Below the pieces are notes generated by a model, which was not told the origin of the DNA, did not search any database, and saw only the letters and a program-made list of their open reading frames with translations. From positions 27,628,162-27,692,161 of the forward strand of contig OU612067.1 of assembly GCA_914767715.1 (NCBI GenBank): a stretch of DNA of 64,000 bases, read 5' to 3'. Positions within the stretch are counted from its first letter, which is position 1; each line of letters starts with the position of its first letter. The translations under genes were made by a program, and so were the position numbers. This document shows positions 24,541-36,069 of the stretch, one piece after another. The stretch comes from Membranipora membranacea (taxonomy: Eukaryota; Bryozoa; Gymnolaemata; Cheilostomatida; Membraniporidae).

Positions 24541-24860
24541 TCATGTTCATGCACTTGTCTTTGATTATGGTTGAATCAAGGCGGTAACTGTAAATTGCTG
24601 AACGGCTGTGGACAACTCCCTAGATATTGCTGATTTTTATTTTATTTACAATCCCGGTCTCTGCTTTCTTTCAGCATTCAGCTAATGTGGTAGGCTATTA
24701 TCTAACATTGCAGGCAACTTTTAGTAGCTTGATGAAATCCAGCCAAATAGTTTACAATGATCTTAATATTAAGAAAATAGACACCTGTTATGGCTTCCGT
24801 CTTCTCTGGTCACAGTCGGTTGAAACCAAGGAGTAATAGCTCCCCTGTTACTCCTTGTTG
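24541..24860 (-). repeat. Dispersed repeat, inverted relative of 33755-34030
   Basis: Read on the minus strand, this shares gcaatatctagggagttgtc and cagccgttcagcaatttaca with the segment at 33880-34000. It has a single copy of the unit that is tandemly amplified there. A near-palindrome with caaggagtaa at one side and ttactccttg at the other lies at about 24823-24858. Confidence 0.8.
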
Positions 24861-25154
24861 AAACTTAGACGTGACTGTCACACCAACTTGAGGCAAGTTA
24901 AGCCACCAATAAAGCAATTCTGACATAAACTGATGGAGCGGGCATCAAAACAAAAAAATTATCTCCTGCCATCAATCAACCAGTGAAGTCTACTGCGACT
25001 GCGGACACTTTACACCTTATTAATTACTTACAATCCACTCTCTTTTGAGGGTGATAACACATATATCATGCAAAATTAACTAGTTGTTGGGTGCTTGATC
25101 CTGCAATCATTAATATAACAGTTGGAATTACATTATAGTATTATTGCAAATTGT

Positions 25155-25390
25155 ATTGTATTCTTATATTACATTGCAAATGCATGAACAGATTAGATAA
25201 TATAGGCATAATTCCGTCAATAAAAATAATTGATAAAAAAAGACAAAGTGACATATCTGAAAAGGACAATGTCCCGATATTACATTGCTTATGCACTAAC
25301 AGATAAAAAACTTTTGAAGGCCTAATTCCATCAATAAAAATAATTGATAAAAAAAGACAAAGTGACATATCTGTTAATGAGAATTTCCCG
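25155..25390. repeat. Two-copy direct repeat, ~112 bp
   Basis: Two copies share ttacattgc, taattcc, tcaataaaaataattgataa and agacaaagtgacatatctg. They lie directly downstream of the MULE gene's 3' end. Confidence 0.88.
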
Positions 25391-28271
25391 TTAATGGTCA
25401 TAGAAAGGTCAACATCATGAATGAAAATATTTCACATATCGCCGATTACTGTAATTTTATTTCTTTTGAGTTCAGATTTATGATTTTGAGCTATGGGAAG
25501 ACATATGTGGACTTCTCGCTTGTTATCGAAGCATTGGAGATTTGTCTCTATACGACCTCGACATGACATATTCCCCAATGCATAAATCACTTGCGGTGGG
25601 TATATCCATTTCACAAATGTGACACTTTGTGACCGTGGTATGGTTTTTGATATACACAAGCCTCGGAACACTCTTGTGATCCGTCTGGCAGTCAATAGTA
25701 GATTTGATGGTTGGAGACTCTTGTACAGTGTTTTTTGATTTGCGTTTTCTGGTAGTTTGGTTTGCTTTTAGGCCAGACCGGTGTGTGTCAGTTGTCTGAC
25801 ATAGAACTTTGCTGCTAACACGACTTTTAAATTTTCTGCTGTGCCACATTACCATATCGTATAGTGTCATATTGATGTGAGAAGCTGAGATCGTATGTGA
25901 ACCTATGTGGTAGAGCATATAGTGTTTGCATTGGCACACTGCAGCGCCAGTGGGTTTAATACTTATGGTATAAAGTTTTGTTGGCTCAGATGTAGAACAG
26001 CAGGAATAGTTTTTCATGTTGACATCAACACTGGGTGCTTTCATGACAAGTCCATTACATACAATCTCGTCAGCTTTAGAAAACATGAGTTTAATGACAT
26101 TCACCGGGCAAGAAATTTTACAGTTTTCTGGGCTTATATTTTAATCAGCACTAGGGAGTGAGGCGGTAGTGGTATTTTCAGGTTCATTTAAGTCGACAGT
26201 GTCTAAGTTGTTGAGTATCTGTCTTCGCTCCTTCTCAGATATGTTGTTCCAATCAAAGGAGCCAACACCTGGAACTGTCACTTCTGACCGAGCGTAGGTC
26301 TCACTATGTCCTGTATACCCATCATGTGCTGCTCCAACTTCAGACACAAAAAACTCTTGCACTAACTTCAAAAATTCCAGCAGTCCGTGGTGTTTGAATG
26401 ATGTGAAGCATTTCAGCTTCGCATTAACGCTCTCACTGGCATTGGTATAAAACAGCTTCTGAGTGGATTTGGTATCGCATGATCTGTTCATGATCATTCA
26501 AAAACTTAGCCGTAGACGGCCATTTACTGATCAGCGACGTGAGGTTATCATCAAAGGCTTCTATGGGCTCCTCCAATAAGGTTTTCAGCTCATGCTGGAA
26601 CTTCTGTTTGCCTGCGTGTCCATTATCCAGATGTCTTGATGCGTTGTCCAAGAAATGTTTGGTACAACGCAGTCCAGTTGCCATTGGATAGGTCTCTTCC
26701 AGGGCCTCAATCAGTGCCAACTCACCGTCAGTGCCATAACAAGTTATGGCTTGATCGTGGCCTACCAGTTTGTTAACTTCTTCAAAAAAGCTGTTGTATG
26801 TTTCTTTATTTTTCCTGAAGTGTATCAACATCGGTCCACAAAACACCGCACTATTGCCATACCTCTTGTTTGTTAGCAGAGTGTTGGTATAAGTTATTGG
26901 GGTAACAAAGAAATTACCCAGGTTTAATGTTGGGTCTATGGAAACTGTTCCAGTTTGCGCAAACCTGTTCATATCTCGTGAATGTTGCTCAGTCGCCATG
27001 ACCAAAATCGGGGAGGGATGGGCTTTCACTACCCTGACTAATCCGCTATTTTCTTTAGCAAAGGCCAGCAGTGTGTCTATGTCCTCCGTTGAGGTTACCT
27101 TAGTCTTCTTACGATAAATAGTCGATTTAGAAGGCCGCTCTTCAGGCTTCATTGCTATACGTCCACCTTTAGCACTGCAATGCATCTCTATCGCCCTTGT
27201 TACAGACATGGTCTGAGAAAGTTCCATCACATCTTTTATGATGCTTGGCTTTATCATTGTGTATGCATTTGTGTTGTATTGGCTGTTGCCGTGTGGAGAT
27301 GGGCGGAGCTGTGTAGGCTCACCCTTAAAAAGATATCCCATGGTGATAATGTTATTCACAATCGAGTGCCTACAGCTTTGAATGTGCACACAGTATCTCT
27401 TGACATCAAATTCACTGTTACTAAAATATTGTTTAACAAGACAATACGTATCGTAGGGAATCTGAGAGTTACCATCTCGGTGTTTACTTTTGGTACACCT
27501 ATATGTGTTACCATCCTTGACATACCACCATCTGTAAATCCCATCATTCTTCCATTTACATTGTCCATCTGCCATGATATCCCCCACACACTTGTTCTGA
27601 GTATCGACATATCTCACTGTTGATTTGCTAATACTGCCTACTGATTTTTCTCCAGGGGGCGGATTCTCCAGTAACTTTTCAAGTATGTTCATGTTCTCTA
27701 GCTGTTTCTGAACGCTCCATCTAAAATACACAACACAGTTCACCATTATTAAGTGCGGGAGAGGCCCGGGATGGGGTTCATGTTATGTCAATGTGTGAAT
27801 ATTAGCTTTAGTCTAGGTTAGCTAATTTGGGGGTGACCTAATGTTAACACGCACAAAATTTTAGCTAGCTTAATTGGGAAGGGGTGAGTGAATATGAGCA
27901 GGGAGTAACAGCTTCTTAATATGAGCTATAATAACTGCTTTTTATCAAAAAGTGATTTTGTGGAGTAGTTGTCTTCTTTTTGGACAGGAAAAGACAATAC
28001 CTAAACTAACATATATCATTTTATCAATCGCCAACTGCTAACTGTCGCTGACTGAAAGCTTTCACAATTCCAGTCAGTAACATGCAGCTTGCTTGCTAGT
28101 GCACTGAACTTTATGATTTTGTGAAAAGGGGATTTCAAGCATCTGCGGGAAGGGAAACTGGTTCTTCGGATGCTCTACTCCTCTGGGGTATTATTGAAAC
28201 TGTTACATAATATATTTGTAAACAAGATTAAATTGCCTTGGCATTTTCACAGTATTCATATTTGTACTCAC

Positions 28272-28559
28272 ATGTTTTCCTGAGTGACAGTAACGTCACT
28301 GTCAGATTCTGAAACAGCCGAGGTATTCAAAGCTCTCTTTCTTCGGACTGGACTAAGCGACGGAGATTTTGCATCTGCTGTGGTATTCAAAGCTCTCTTT
28401 CTTCGGACTGGACTAAGCAACAGAGATTTTGAATCTGCTGAGGTATTCAAAGCTCTCTTTCTTCGGACTGGACTAAGCGACGGAGATTTTGCATCTGTTG
28501 AGGTATTCAAAGCTCTCTTTCTTCGGACTGGGCTGTGGGTCAGAGCGCTGAATTCATCA
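28272..28559 (-). repeat. Coding tandem repeat, 60 bp x 4
   Basis: This exon of the MULE gene is built mainly of four 60-bp direct repeats encoding SPVRRKRALNTS plus eight variable residues (such as ADAKSPSL). The repeats are over 90% alike at DNA level, so the amplification is recent or homogenised. The RRKR core could be a nuclear import signal or a DNA-contacting basic patch. The exon is flanked by AG and GT sites with phase 2 on both sides. Confidence 0.92.
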
Positions 28560-29009
28560 CTAAAATGACAGAACAAAGCTCAATATCTACGTAGCATGCT
28601 TTCACATGATCGGTAACTGCCTAAAAAGAGAAATTTCTCCTGCAGCTGTTTCTCCTGTCATATTCACACATTACCAAACCTACATTTATCAAGCTGGTGT
28701 CTTTGAAAAGACGATTGAACTGCAGCTTTAGCAATACTTCATGATACTCCTGACAGGGATAGATATTGCTTCTCTATTATCATTCACCAATCACAGTATA
28801 GATGAACAAATTTTATTGTGATTTTTGGCTAATGCACGGACAGTTGCTTGGTGTAGGATGTATGTTGCATGTATAAGTAACTGTAGGTATACTGTGGAGT
28901 TCAGTCGATAGGTGATAAAGTAATATTACCTGTCCGAGCTGAGAATGATTGGTGAATTCGTTCCACTACAAAGCCATACGTCCTCGTCACTGGAAGTCAC
29001 TGGTAGCTC

Positions 29010-30578
29010 TTCTTTACCAGATTTGAGAAACAAGACACTCAGCCACCACAACCTGCTTACAAAAACCTAACTGCTCCTCCCTGCATAATGGATGAAAAAT
29101 CAGTTCTGATACAACTCAAACGCCTCAACTCTAGAAAGGGTGCTGGACCTGATGGTCTGATACCAAGAGCATTAAAACTCTGTGCTGACCAACTAGCGCC
29201 TGTAATTACGGATATATTCAACTTCTCTCTAGACTCTCAAACAACTACTAATATATGGAAATCGGCCATCATCAAACCACTGCCAAAAACTGACAAGCCA
29301 AATCAACTTAAACACTTCCGACCAATAGCCCTGACAAGCTGCTTATGTAAAACAATGGAAAAGCTATATAGTTAAAAATACTCCTCTCGACAATCACCAA
29401 TTTGCCTACCGAGCTAAAAGATCAACCCAGGATGCAGTATTATGCCTTATTACCACAATAACTAGTTACATAGACCTTCAAGCTGCCAACTATGCAAGAT
29501 GCCTATTTCTCGACTTCTCGTCTGCATTTAACACCATCAGTGTCAGAAATCTCCTCACAGAACTGCAACATCTAGACTCCAGAGTTACAAATTGGGTGTC
29601 GAGTTTCCTGACAGGCAGATCACAAAGAACAATAGTAAACAATATTCTCTCAACATCAATCACCACCAACACAGGAACACCCCAGGGTTCTGTCTTCAGT
29701 CCTCTATTATTCTCAGTGTATACAAATAGGATTAGGTCAGAACAGAGCAATATAACTATTTTAAAATATGCTGATGACACTTGTATTGTTGGTTGCATCT
29801 CTGATAATAATGACTTGTCTAATTATTTTAATGAGATTAATAGAATCTCTGGTCTATGCAAAGAACTGGACTTATTACTTAATCCTTCTAAAACCCAAGA
29901 GATGCTTTTCTCCACTAAGAGAGATAAACCTGACTGTCCTACTCTCGAATTAAATGGTGTAAAAGTAGATTTTTGTGACAATGTTAAATATTTGGGAGTT
30001 CTCTTTGATAACAAATTACGTTTCGAAGATCATGTCAATAATGTTGTGTCCAAAGCAAATCAGAGAATGTTTGTCATCAGGACCTTTAATTATCAGAGTA
30101 CAAAGCCTTTAGCCTGCATGTTATTTAAAAGTTTTATTGTATCCATTCTAACCTACTGCCTACCTATTTTGTTCACTAGTATTTATTCACGAGACAAGAA
30201 AGCTCTGAGAAAGTTTTTTAAGCAAGGCGACAGACTAGGTCTTTATATTGGGGACCTAGATTCAGTCATATCAAAACGTACAAAGAACCTGGCCCTGCAG
30301 ATAATACATGATGACGAACATTTTTTAAACAATTTTCCTGAGAAACTCCCCTCAGGCAGATATCGCAGCCTTAAATACAGAACTGCCTGGGGTAAAGACT
30401 CATTCCTCAGACACTTGATTTTGATATTGCAAGATATTTTTTAATCCACTAGAAGTCAGACTTTACTTTACTCATTTTGTTTATATTTCTTTTTGGTATT
30501 CCCTACTCATGTAACAGTATAAACACTCAGTCTCGCAGCATACCTAATGTTTGTGACAAAATAAACCAACCAACCAAC
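29010..30578 (+). mobile_element. 5'-truncated non-LTR retrotransposon (CR1/L2-like)
   Basis: The plus strand reads KGAGPDGLIPRALKLC and FRPIALTSCLCKTMEK, then after a frameshift near 29372 FAYRAKRSTQDAVL, FLDFSSAFNTI, GTPQGSVFSPLLF and ILKYADDTCIV, the reverse-transcriptase motifs with YADD intact. The thumb and C-terminal region run to a stop at 30442. The endonuclease domain is absent, as expected from 5' truncation. The 3' end is a short tandem tail, taaaccaaccaaccaac, typical of CR1/L2-type elements. The 7-bp sequence gtagctc flanks it (29003-29009 and 30579-30585) as a target duplication. It interrupts a coding exon of the minus-strand MULE gene. Confidence 0.9.
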
Positions 30579-32075
30579 GTAGCTCACTGTATTCCCTGCA
30601 AATATCATCATTGATGTTTGGCTCTTATGAAATAGGAATCAATCCATAATTTTATGTTCCAAAACCTTTGGCATACATTTGACAACGGCTAATAACTTTT
30701 CAATTAAAACCGGACAAATTGTTATCTGATCGGAAAGAAAGAGATCCAAAATAATGTTTTCACCCGATATAGACTTTCTGACTAGGTAGGTAGCAGCAGA
30801 GAGCATACTAATAACAAGGACTACAAATACTGTATATTCAATATATTCTACCTTGATGCTAAATATCAGTAATATAATAAGGCTGCCTATTAAGATAGGG
30901 CTCTAACAGGCTTGCTTCTCTGACGGTCAGTTGAGGACATGATGCTGATAAAACCAAATCACAGATGAATTGTAAATATTGGTGAAGTAGCCTTTACTCA
31001 CCCTCTGTCTTTACTTTCAATACTTTGTGCCTCAGATAACGAAACATCCGCCTTTATTGTGTCAGCATAAGATCTGAAAATAATGCAAAATAAACTTGAG
31101 GATATCTATGGTTTTGGAGATTTACCAATGAACGCATGTGTCCAGTCTCTGTGGTTGTGACTATCTCTTGTTGGACTACAGCTGTTTTATTAGTGATGCA
31201 TAATCTAGAGGAACTTATATTTTCAGGAGAAAAAATTCATATTTTCACAAATGATTGAAATAGCTAAATTTAGAGACTAGCTTACATTTATCTCATCACA
31301 TTCCTTCATATAGAATCCCAATAGAAGATAGCATTAAGTCGCGCTTACACAAGCTCAACTAAACTCTGGCTAAAACTTACTTCTCTGGGGTACATATATT
31401 ATTTAATAATCTCAACTCACCTATTACTTCCATTTAGGTTACCACATGCTTCACAATTGTCACGGTTTATATTTATCAGTGTGCAAAACTGACAACTCCA
31501 CACTCTTGGTCTAAAATACAAGTACACGACAAGAATAACACACAGGAAATTTACAATCATAAATATGCTTTGTGTGAGTCAACTAAACTTTAAACACAGC
31601 TAAGACAATAACTGTATTGACTAGCTTTGCATTGAAAACAGCACAAGTTACTTTGAACTTATATTTAACTTGATCCTGTGTATTTTATGTTTATGGTCAT
31701 GAATGGTTTTGAAATGAAAAAGTAATAAAGCTGAACCAATTCAAAACAAGCTTCAACCACTTACCCAGATAACTCAACTTGTTCTCTCTAAATTGAAATA
31801 GATCTACTATAACAAATTTATCAACATCGTTACCATTACCGCGTACATCAAGGAATATTCAAACTGAAAGACTTGATTGACCAATGTTAGCATGCATATG
31901 GATTGACGTTACAAAGAAAAAGTTGTAGATTCAAACTCCCAGTGGTGGCTGAGTAATTGGTCCACTGATAGCAAATAGAGGCTAATGAAGGCCGAATGAT
32001 ATTTTATTTTTTCTTACCTCTGCTATGCATGTTTCTGTTGCACGGTGAAACCACCCACAGCTGTGACACAACAAT

Positions 32076-33759
32076 CTGCAATAAGAAAAAAAATAACAGT
32101 TTCCAATACAGCAAGAAAAGAATGCCGACTTATGGAATAAATATGTTCCTTGATTAGCCACAAGTAATAACAATTGGTCCAGAAAGGAAGAATCGTAAAT
32201 ATGTTTAGCTTTATAGTGAGTGAGACAGGGTAAGCTCGACCCGTTATCCGTGTATATATCACTATGCCTTTGTGATAAACTATACTCAGTCCCTGTGGAT
32301 AAGTAGTATATTTTGAATTCATTATAATGTGACTGAAGCTATTACATACACATCTTCGACAGCATGACTTTATTTCCTGCTGGAAATAAAGTTGGTTCTA
32401 AAAACGGTTGGATATACAGACCATGAAAACTTTTGATCGCATATGAATCAAAGCACAATATCATACTTGCCAACCTGTACGCATAAAGCGTTTGTAAACG
32501 CTTATTTGACACTAATTGAGTTTTAAACGCAAAACGCTAGTTGTACTCATTTATGGTTTTCCAAACGCCTGTTCATCTAATTAGGCAATCAAAAATCGCA
32601 TCTTTTATCTTTAGTGTTTACTTGGTTGTCATGGTTAAATAATAGTCTAAAAATCTGGTATTGGCTGCAGAAAACCATGATGTTGATTTACAGTTGACTT
32701 TTTACCTGTCCAAGTTTTGCATGAGCCAAATTGCAACTTTTCTTCAATGAGACACAACATAACTAGTAATCCATTGTAGAATATTCTGCGAATGGAATAT
32801 TCTGTAGAATGGTTCTGCCAACTTCAACTTTTCTTTAATCAGAGGAACAAAGTTGTCTACCTCCTTGTTGGGGTGAGATAACTCAGATCTCCTGCCCCAG
32901 TGTTTCAAGGGCAACCCAGGGAGGATTGGCAAACAGGGTTTCAAATAGCCTGTCTTGTCCAGACAGGCTAGGTTACAAACAACTTCTCATTTATTATTAG
33001 CAGATTGCACCTTACAACGCAAAGGGAAAAGGACTAATGTTGAGTGATCTGCACTCCTACGCTACTAAGGACTGCTTACTGTGATAGTAGCATTTTTCGG
33101 GCGTTTTCTGGTCATTTGGGGCACCCTGGAGTTTTGTAAGCATTTTTGAGCATTTTGCAAATTTTTGTACTCATTTTGGAAAAATTAGGTTGTCAATATA
33201 CAAAAGTTGTCTTGTCATTTGCAAAGAGAGCACAACTAAAATAAATCACCATAACCACACTGACACTGACACTGACATTACATAACATAGGCAGTGCTTA
33301 CTGGCCATACATTCAATCTCGAAGTGTGACTGTCATGGGCCCATTCAGATGACCATTTGGCAACTGTTGGTCGCTAAATACACGTCCAGATGAGCTTGTA
33401 GCATATGCTGGAAAAAACCCATCTGGTTTGGCTGGGAACGGTAATTTTTGCTGTAATGACACCATCCAGATGAGTTTTTGCCCTAGTAATGATTGTTGTC
33501 TACAACCCATCCACCTCCTGTCAGATTTCAGCCCGGATGCCTTTCAGTGACCAGATGGCTATTTGGCATCTGGCAATTGTCAGAGTATCATGCGGAAGCC
33601 TTTTTGCCACCACGGGATACCATGTGAACACCGGCGGTTGTAAAATAGGCATCAGAATGTGTTCCTAGGGCAGCATGAGGTGTATCAGTTGTGACGCCAG
33701 CTACTTATAGTTCTAGACTTGTATCGAAGAATTCTGAATCTGAAAGGATGCTAGGCTGC
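32076..33759. other. No gene supported; short palindromes and degenerate repeats
   Basis: A palindrome with tagcctgtct arms lies at about 32947-32971 and recalls the one at about 34100. From 33340 to 33560 several cagatgag / catctgg motifs occur in both orientations, suggesting an old foldback element. The first half of the PHD finger of the MULE gene should lie here but I could not place it; a Cys-rich stretch near 32360 (SCCRRCVCN, minus) is a candidate. Confidence 0.35.
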
Positions 33760-33893
33760 TAGGGGGATTGCAAATAAAAAATCAGCAATATCTAGGGGGA
33801 TTGCAAATAAAAAATCAGCAATATCTAGGGGGATTGCAAATAAAAAAATCAGCAATATCTAGGGGGATTGCAAATAAAAAAATCAGCAATATC
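33760..33893 (+). repeat. 33-34 bp tandem array, 4 copies
   Basis: Four nearly identical units start tagggggattgcaaataaaa and end atcagcaatatc, at 33760, 33793, 33826 and 33860. The last two have one extra A. The array sits inside the dispersed repeat shared with 24541-24860, where only one unit is present. Confidence 0.97.
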
Positions 33894-34097
33894 TAGGGAG
33901 TTGTCCACACTTTGGTATGTTCAGCCAATCAGATGAAAAGGATTTGGTAGTCTGAGAAACGCTGTTCAGCCGTTCAGCAATTTACAGTTACCGGAATCAA
34001 GGAGTTACCTCTTGGTTGAATAACTAAGCCAGTCCATAAAACATCAAAATTTGTTTTTCATTTCAAAACAAAAATTTCTCCATCATCATCTTCTTAG

Positions 34098-34141
34098 TTA
34101 GCCTGTCTTGACAAGCTTTGTTCAAAGCTTGTCAGGCTACT
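34098..34141. repeat. Imperfect palindrome
   Basis: The left arm tagcctgtcttgacaagctt and right arm aagcttgtcaggcta are inverted copies around a short centre. It lies next to the 3' end of the Harbinger accessory gene and could mark an element boundary. Confidence 0.75.
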
Positions 34142-34192
34142 TCTTGGCATGACATTAAATAGGTGGAGAGTATCCATAAGGCATAATAATCT

Positions 34193-34534
34193 TCATGATC
34201 TACTCTTCCAAGGAGTCACTCCTTGATTCTTACTTCTAGAAAAGTACATACCTGATTTACTTGTCTCAAGCTTATCAGTGAGATACTTCTTCTTGAGGAC
34301 TTTCCATTTACTCCTCCATTGGTTCCCCTCTTTGTTTTCCTTATCACCATGTCTTTCATTAGTCAGGGCAGCAAGCCTATCAAATACCTCAATGTTCCTC
34401 TGAACCCTACCATCTATTGCTTTAAAGGTTCCTGTCTCTCTCACAAAATGGAGAAAAGTAATGATTTCCTGGTCACTGAATACAGCACTTGGCATGATTA
34501 ACTGTGTATAAGATAAAGTTTCTGGAGAGTTCAC
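34193..34534 (-). CDS. Myb/SANT-like accessory protein of a PIF/Harbinger element
   Basis: A 113-codon frame contains FSDQEIITFLHFVRETGTF, then VFDRLAALTNERHG, NQWRSKWKVLKKKYL and a polar end. The spaced Trp/Phe and the WRSKWKVLKKKY block fit the Myb/SANT-like DNA-binding domains of Harbinger accessory proteins. It lies 380 bp downstream of a Harbinger transposase on the same strand, which supports the call. It may be one exon of a longer protein, since the usual coiled tail is absent. Confidence 0.6.
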   Translation of the reverse strand: MNSPETLSYTQLIMPSAVFSDQEIITFLHFVRETGTFKAIDGRVQRNIEVFDRLAALTNERHGDKENKEGNQWRSKWKVLKKKYLTDKLETSKSGMYFSRSKNQGVTPWKSRS

Positions 34535-34914
34535 AAAATATGTCTACTAGATTTCTGATTTTTTTCACAAGTTCCCTCCTACGATGTTCAATTCTACCTC
34601 CTATCATAAGAGAGTTGATCGATATGAGTACTCAACTCATTCCCATGGATCGGACTATATCCAAAACCGACAGAACACGACTCAAGAAAGCGATCGACCA
34701 AATCCGGTTCAAATCTGTACCAACTCCGATTCCATGGATTGATAACTCCTGAAATCCTCCCGAAATCGAGGCATGGGAACATAGTGAATTAAAAAAAGGA
34801 ATTGCTCCAGCTGATAAGCTTTAAAATGAGCCCAAGAACAGCTCAACAGCTTTGATAAATCTGATCTTAATTTCATGGATGCTTTAAACCGATTTACCAG
34901 TCAATATCATCCAG

Positions 34915-35800
34915 TCATCTCATCATTGTTCTTCTAGCTCTTGAGAGACGGTAGTTGAACACCTTCTTTGGCAAGCTGTCCAAACCTCTTCCTGGTATGG
35001 GTCTCTGCAGCCATGTATTCAGCCAACTTATATCAAATGTCGTGAGCTTGGCATTGCATCTTATTGATACAATATCAACTTCTTTGTTCTTCAAAGATTG
35101 ACACGAATTTCCTTCCTCTCTGCTTCAAGTTTAACAACTGTCATTACGGAACATACATCTGAAAACCATATCAGACTGCAGGGGTTATAGTATCAATTTA
35201 TTGTCATGATAGTTGACTTGATGTCCTAAAACCAAATTACTTTTTATTAAATGTTTGAGCAGACCAAGATTAGAGCAGAACTGACCTGTATATTGCAGTG
35301 TTTTCCATCTATGGCACCAACACAGTGGGAAGTTCCACTGCAACTCAAATACAGTGGCCACCTTTCGTCAGTCGTAATCAATCTGAGGAATAAAGACTAG
35401 TACTCTATAGCCATGGTGTCCCATATAGGCTTGCTAGTCTCATAAACTATCCATCTGACAGTTGATTCACCCATCCTGAACAGCGGTGCCAAGGTTGTGA
35501 AGGAATCACCAGTTTCCAGACAAAAGAGTGTCACAAACAGTCTTTGGTCAGCTGCAATGGCCTTTTTAGCTGTGTGACTGCTTTCTCAATTGCTGGCCCC
35601 ACATGAGTGAGTTTCTCATCGAAGTTTTCTTTGGATACTCTCATACACTGTGTGTGCTTGTCTGAGAATTCTGTACGAAACGTTCCTATCAACAATGTTC
35701 ACGCGCCTTCTCCATCTCTCACTTGGTTGATGGGATGTACCCACCACCTTCTGTTTCCTCTTACATCTCTCTTCCGCTGGTTCACAAGAGTCATGGCCAT
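34915..35800 (-). pseudogene. PIF/Harbinger transposase, internally deleted
   Basis: The minus strand opens with ATG at 35800, then RRWWVHPINQVRDGEGA, the conserved Harbinger N-terminal block. After a frameshift it reads FRTEFSDKHTQCMRVSKENF, then RLFVTLFCLETGDSFTTL, FRMGESTVRWIVYETSKPIW and, past a stop, CVGAIDGKHCNI, which holds the first catalytic Asp. The middle with the second Asp is missing. The end reads RPIPGRGLDSLPKKVFNYRL and then SRARRTMMR with a stop at 34915, so the segment after NYRLSRARR that carries Glu is lost. This is a cut-and-paste transposase in life; here it is dead. Confidence 0.85.
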
Positions 35801-36069
35801 TGTGATGAAGAAGAAATTAAAAATTTACAACCTGTGAAAAATTGATTTGAAAATTTAGTAATATTTACGATAATAGTGAAATTTGTAAGCGAACTGGATT
35901 AACAAAACGATTCAGAAACCTCCCGACTGATATGTGCTAGTGTCTAGAATGGCATGGTTCTGCCCCGTGGCTTTTCTAATTGTTTTTGTGTCATCAGAGT
36001 ATACAGTGGCGCCTGATGCCAGACGCGGCCGGTAGCGAACTTATGCGAACAGTAGTAGGGTTTTACTGA

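Larger units (their letters stand above)
25432..32075 (-). pseudogene. MULE transposase gene with PHD, RanBP2 finger, basic repeats and SWIM region
   Basis: Minus-strand exons with matching phases: 32075-32018 (LLCHSCGWFHRATETC, half a PHD finger), a 23-bp micro-exon 31787-31765, 31510-31421 (VWSCQFCTLI then NCEACGNLN, a RanBP2-type zinc finger), 31073-31002, 30595-30579 joined to 29002-28930 (one exon split by a LINE), 28559-28272 (four basic repeats) and 27720 onward. The last exon is open for over 420 codons. It holds a Cys/Trp-rich N-terminal domain, then GTVSIDPTLN, CYGTDGELALIE and, after a frameshift near 26460, YTNASESVNAKLK, which carry the likely D, D and E of Mutator-like transposases. 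An in-frame TAA lies near 26138. The SWIM-like motif CQCKHYMLYHIGSH has Gly where Cys is expected. A final Zn-like stretch (CHICEMDIP) shifts frame again near 25560. The first PHD half and the start codon were not found. The gene is inactive as it stands. Confidence 0.75.

Noticed and set aside
28320-28560. Regular 60-bp repeats that resemble a CRISPR array
   Set aside because: The units are contiguous with no unique spacers, they lie in an open spliced exon, and the genome is clearly eukaryotic. They are coding tandem repeats.
28284-28568. Plus-strand ORF across the 60-bp repeats
   Set aside because: It is the antisense shadow of the spliced minus-strand exon, which has AG/GT edges and consistent phase.
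32947-34141. An element bounded by the two tagcctgtct palindromes
   Set aside because: Each palindrome is internally symmetric, and no matching duplication or continuous inverted ends were seen, so an element boundary is not supported.
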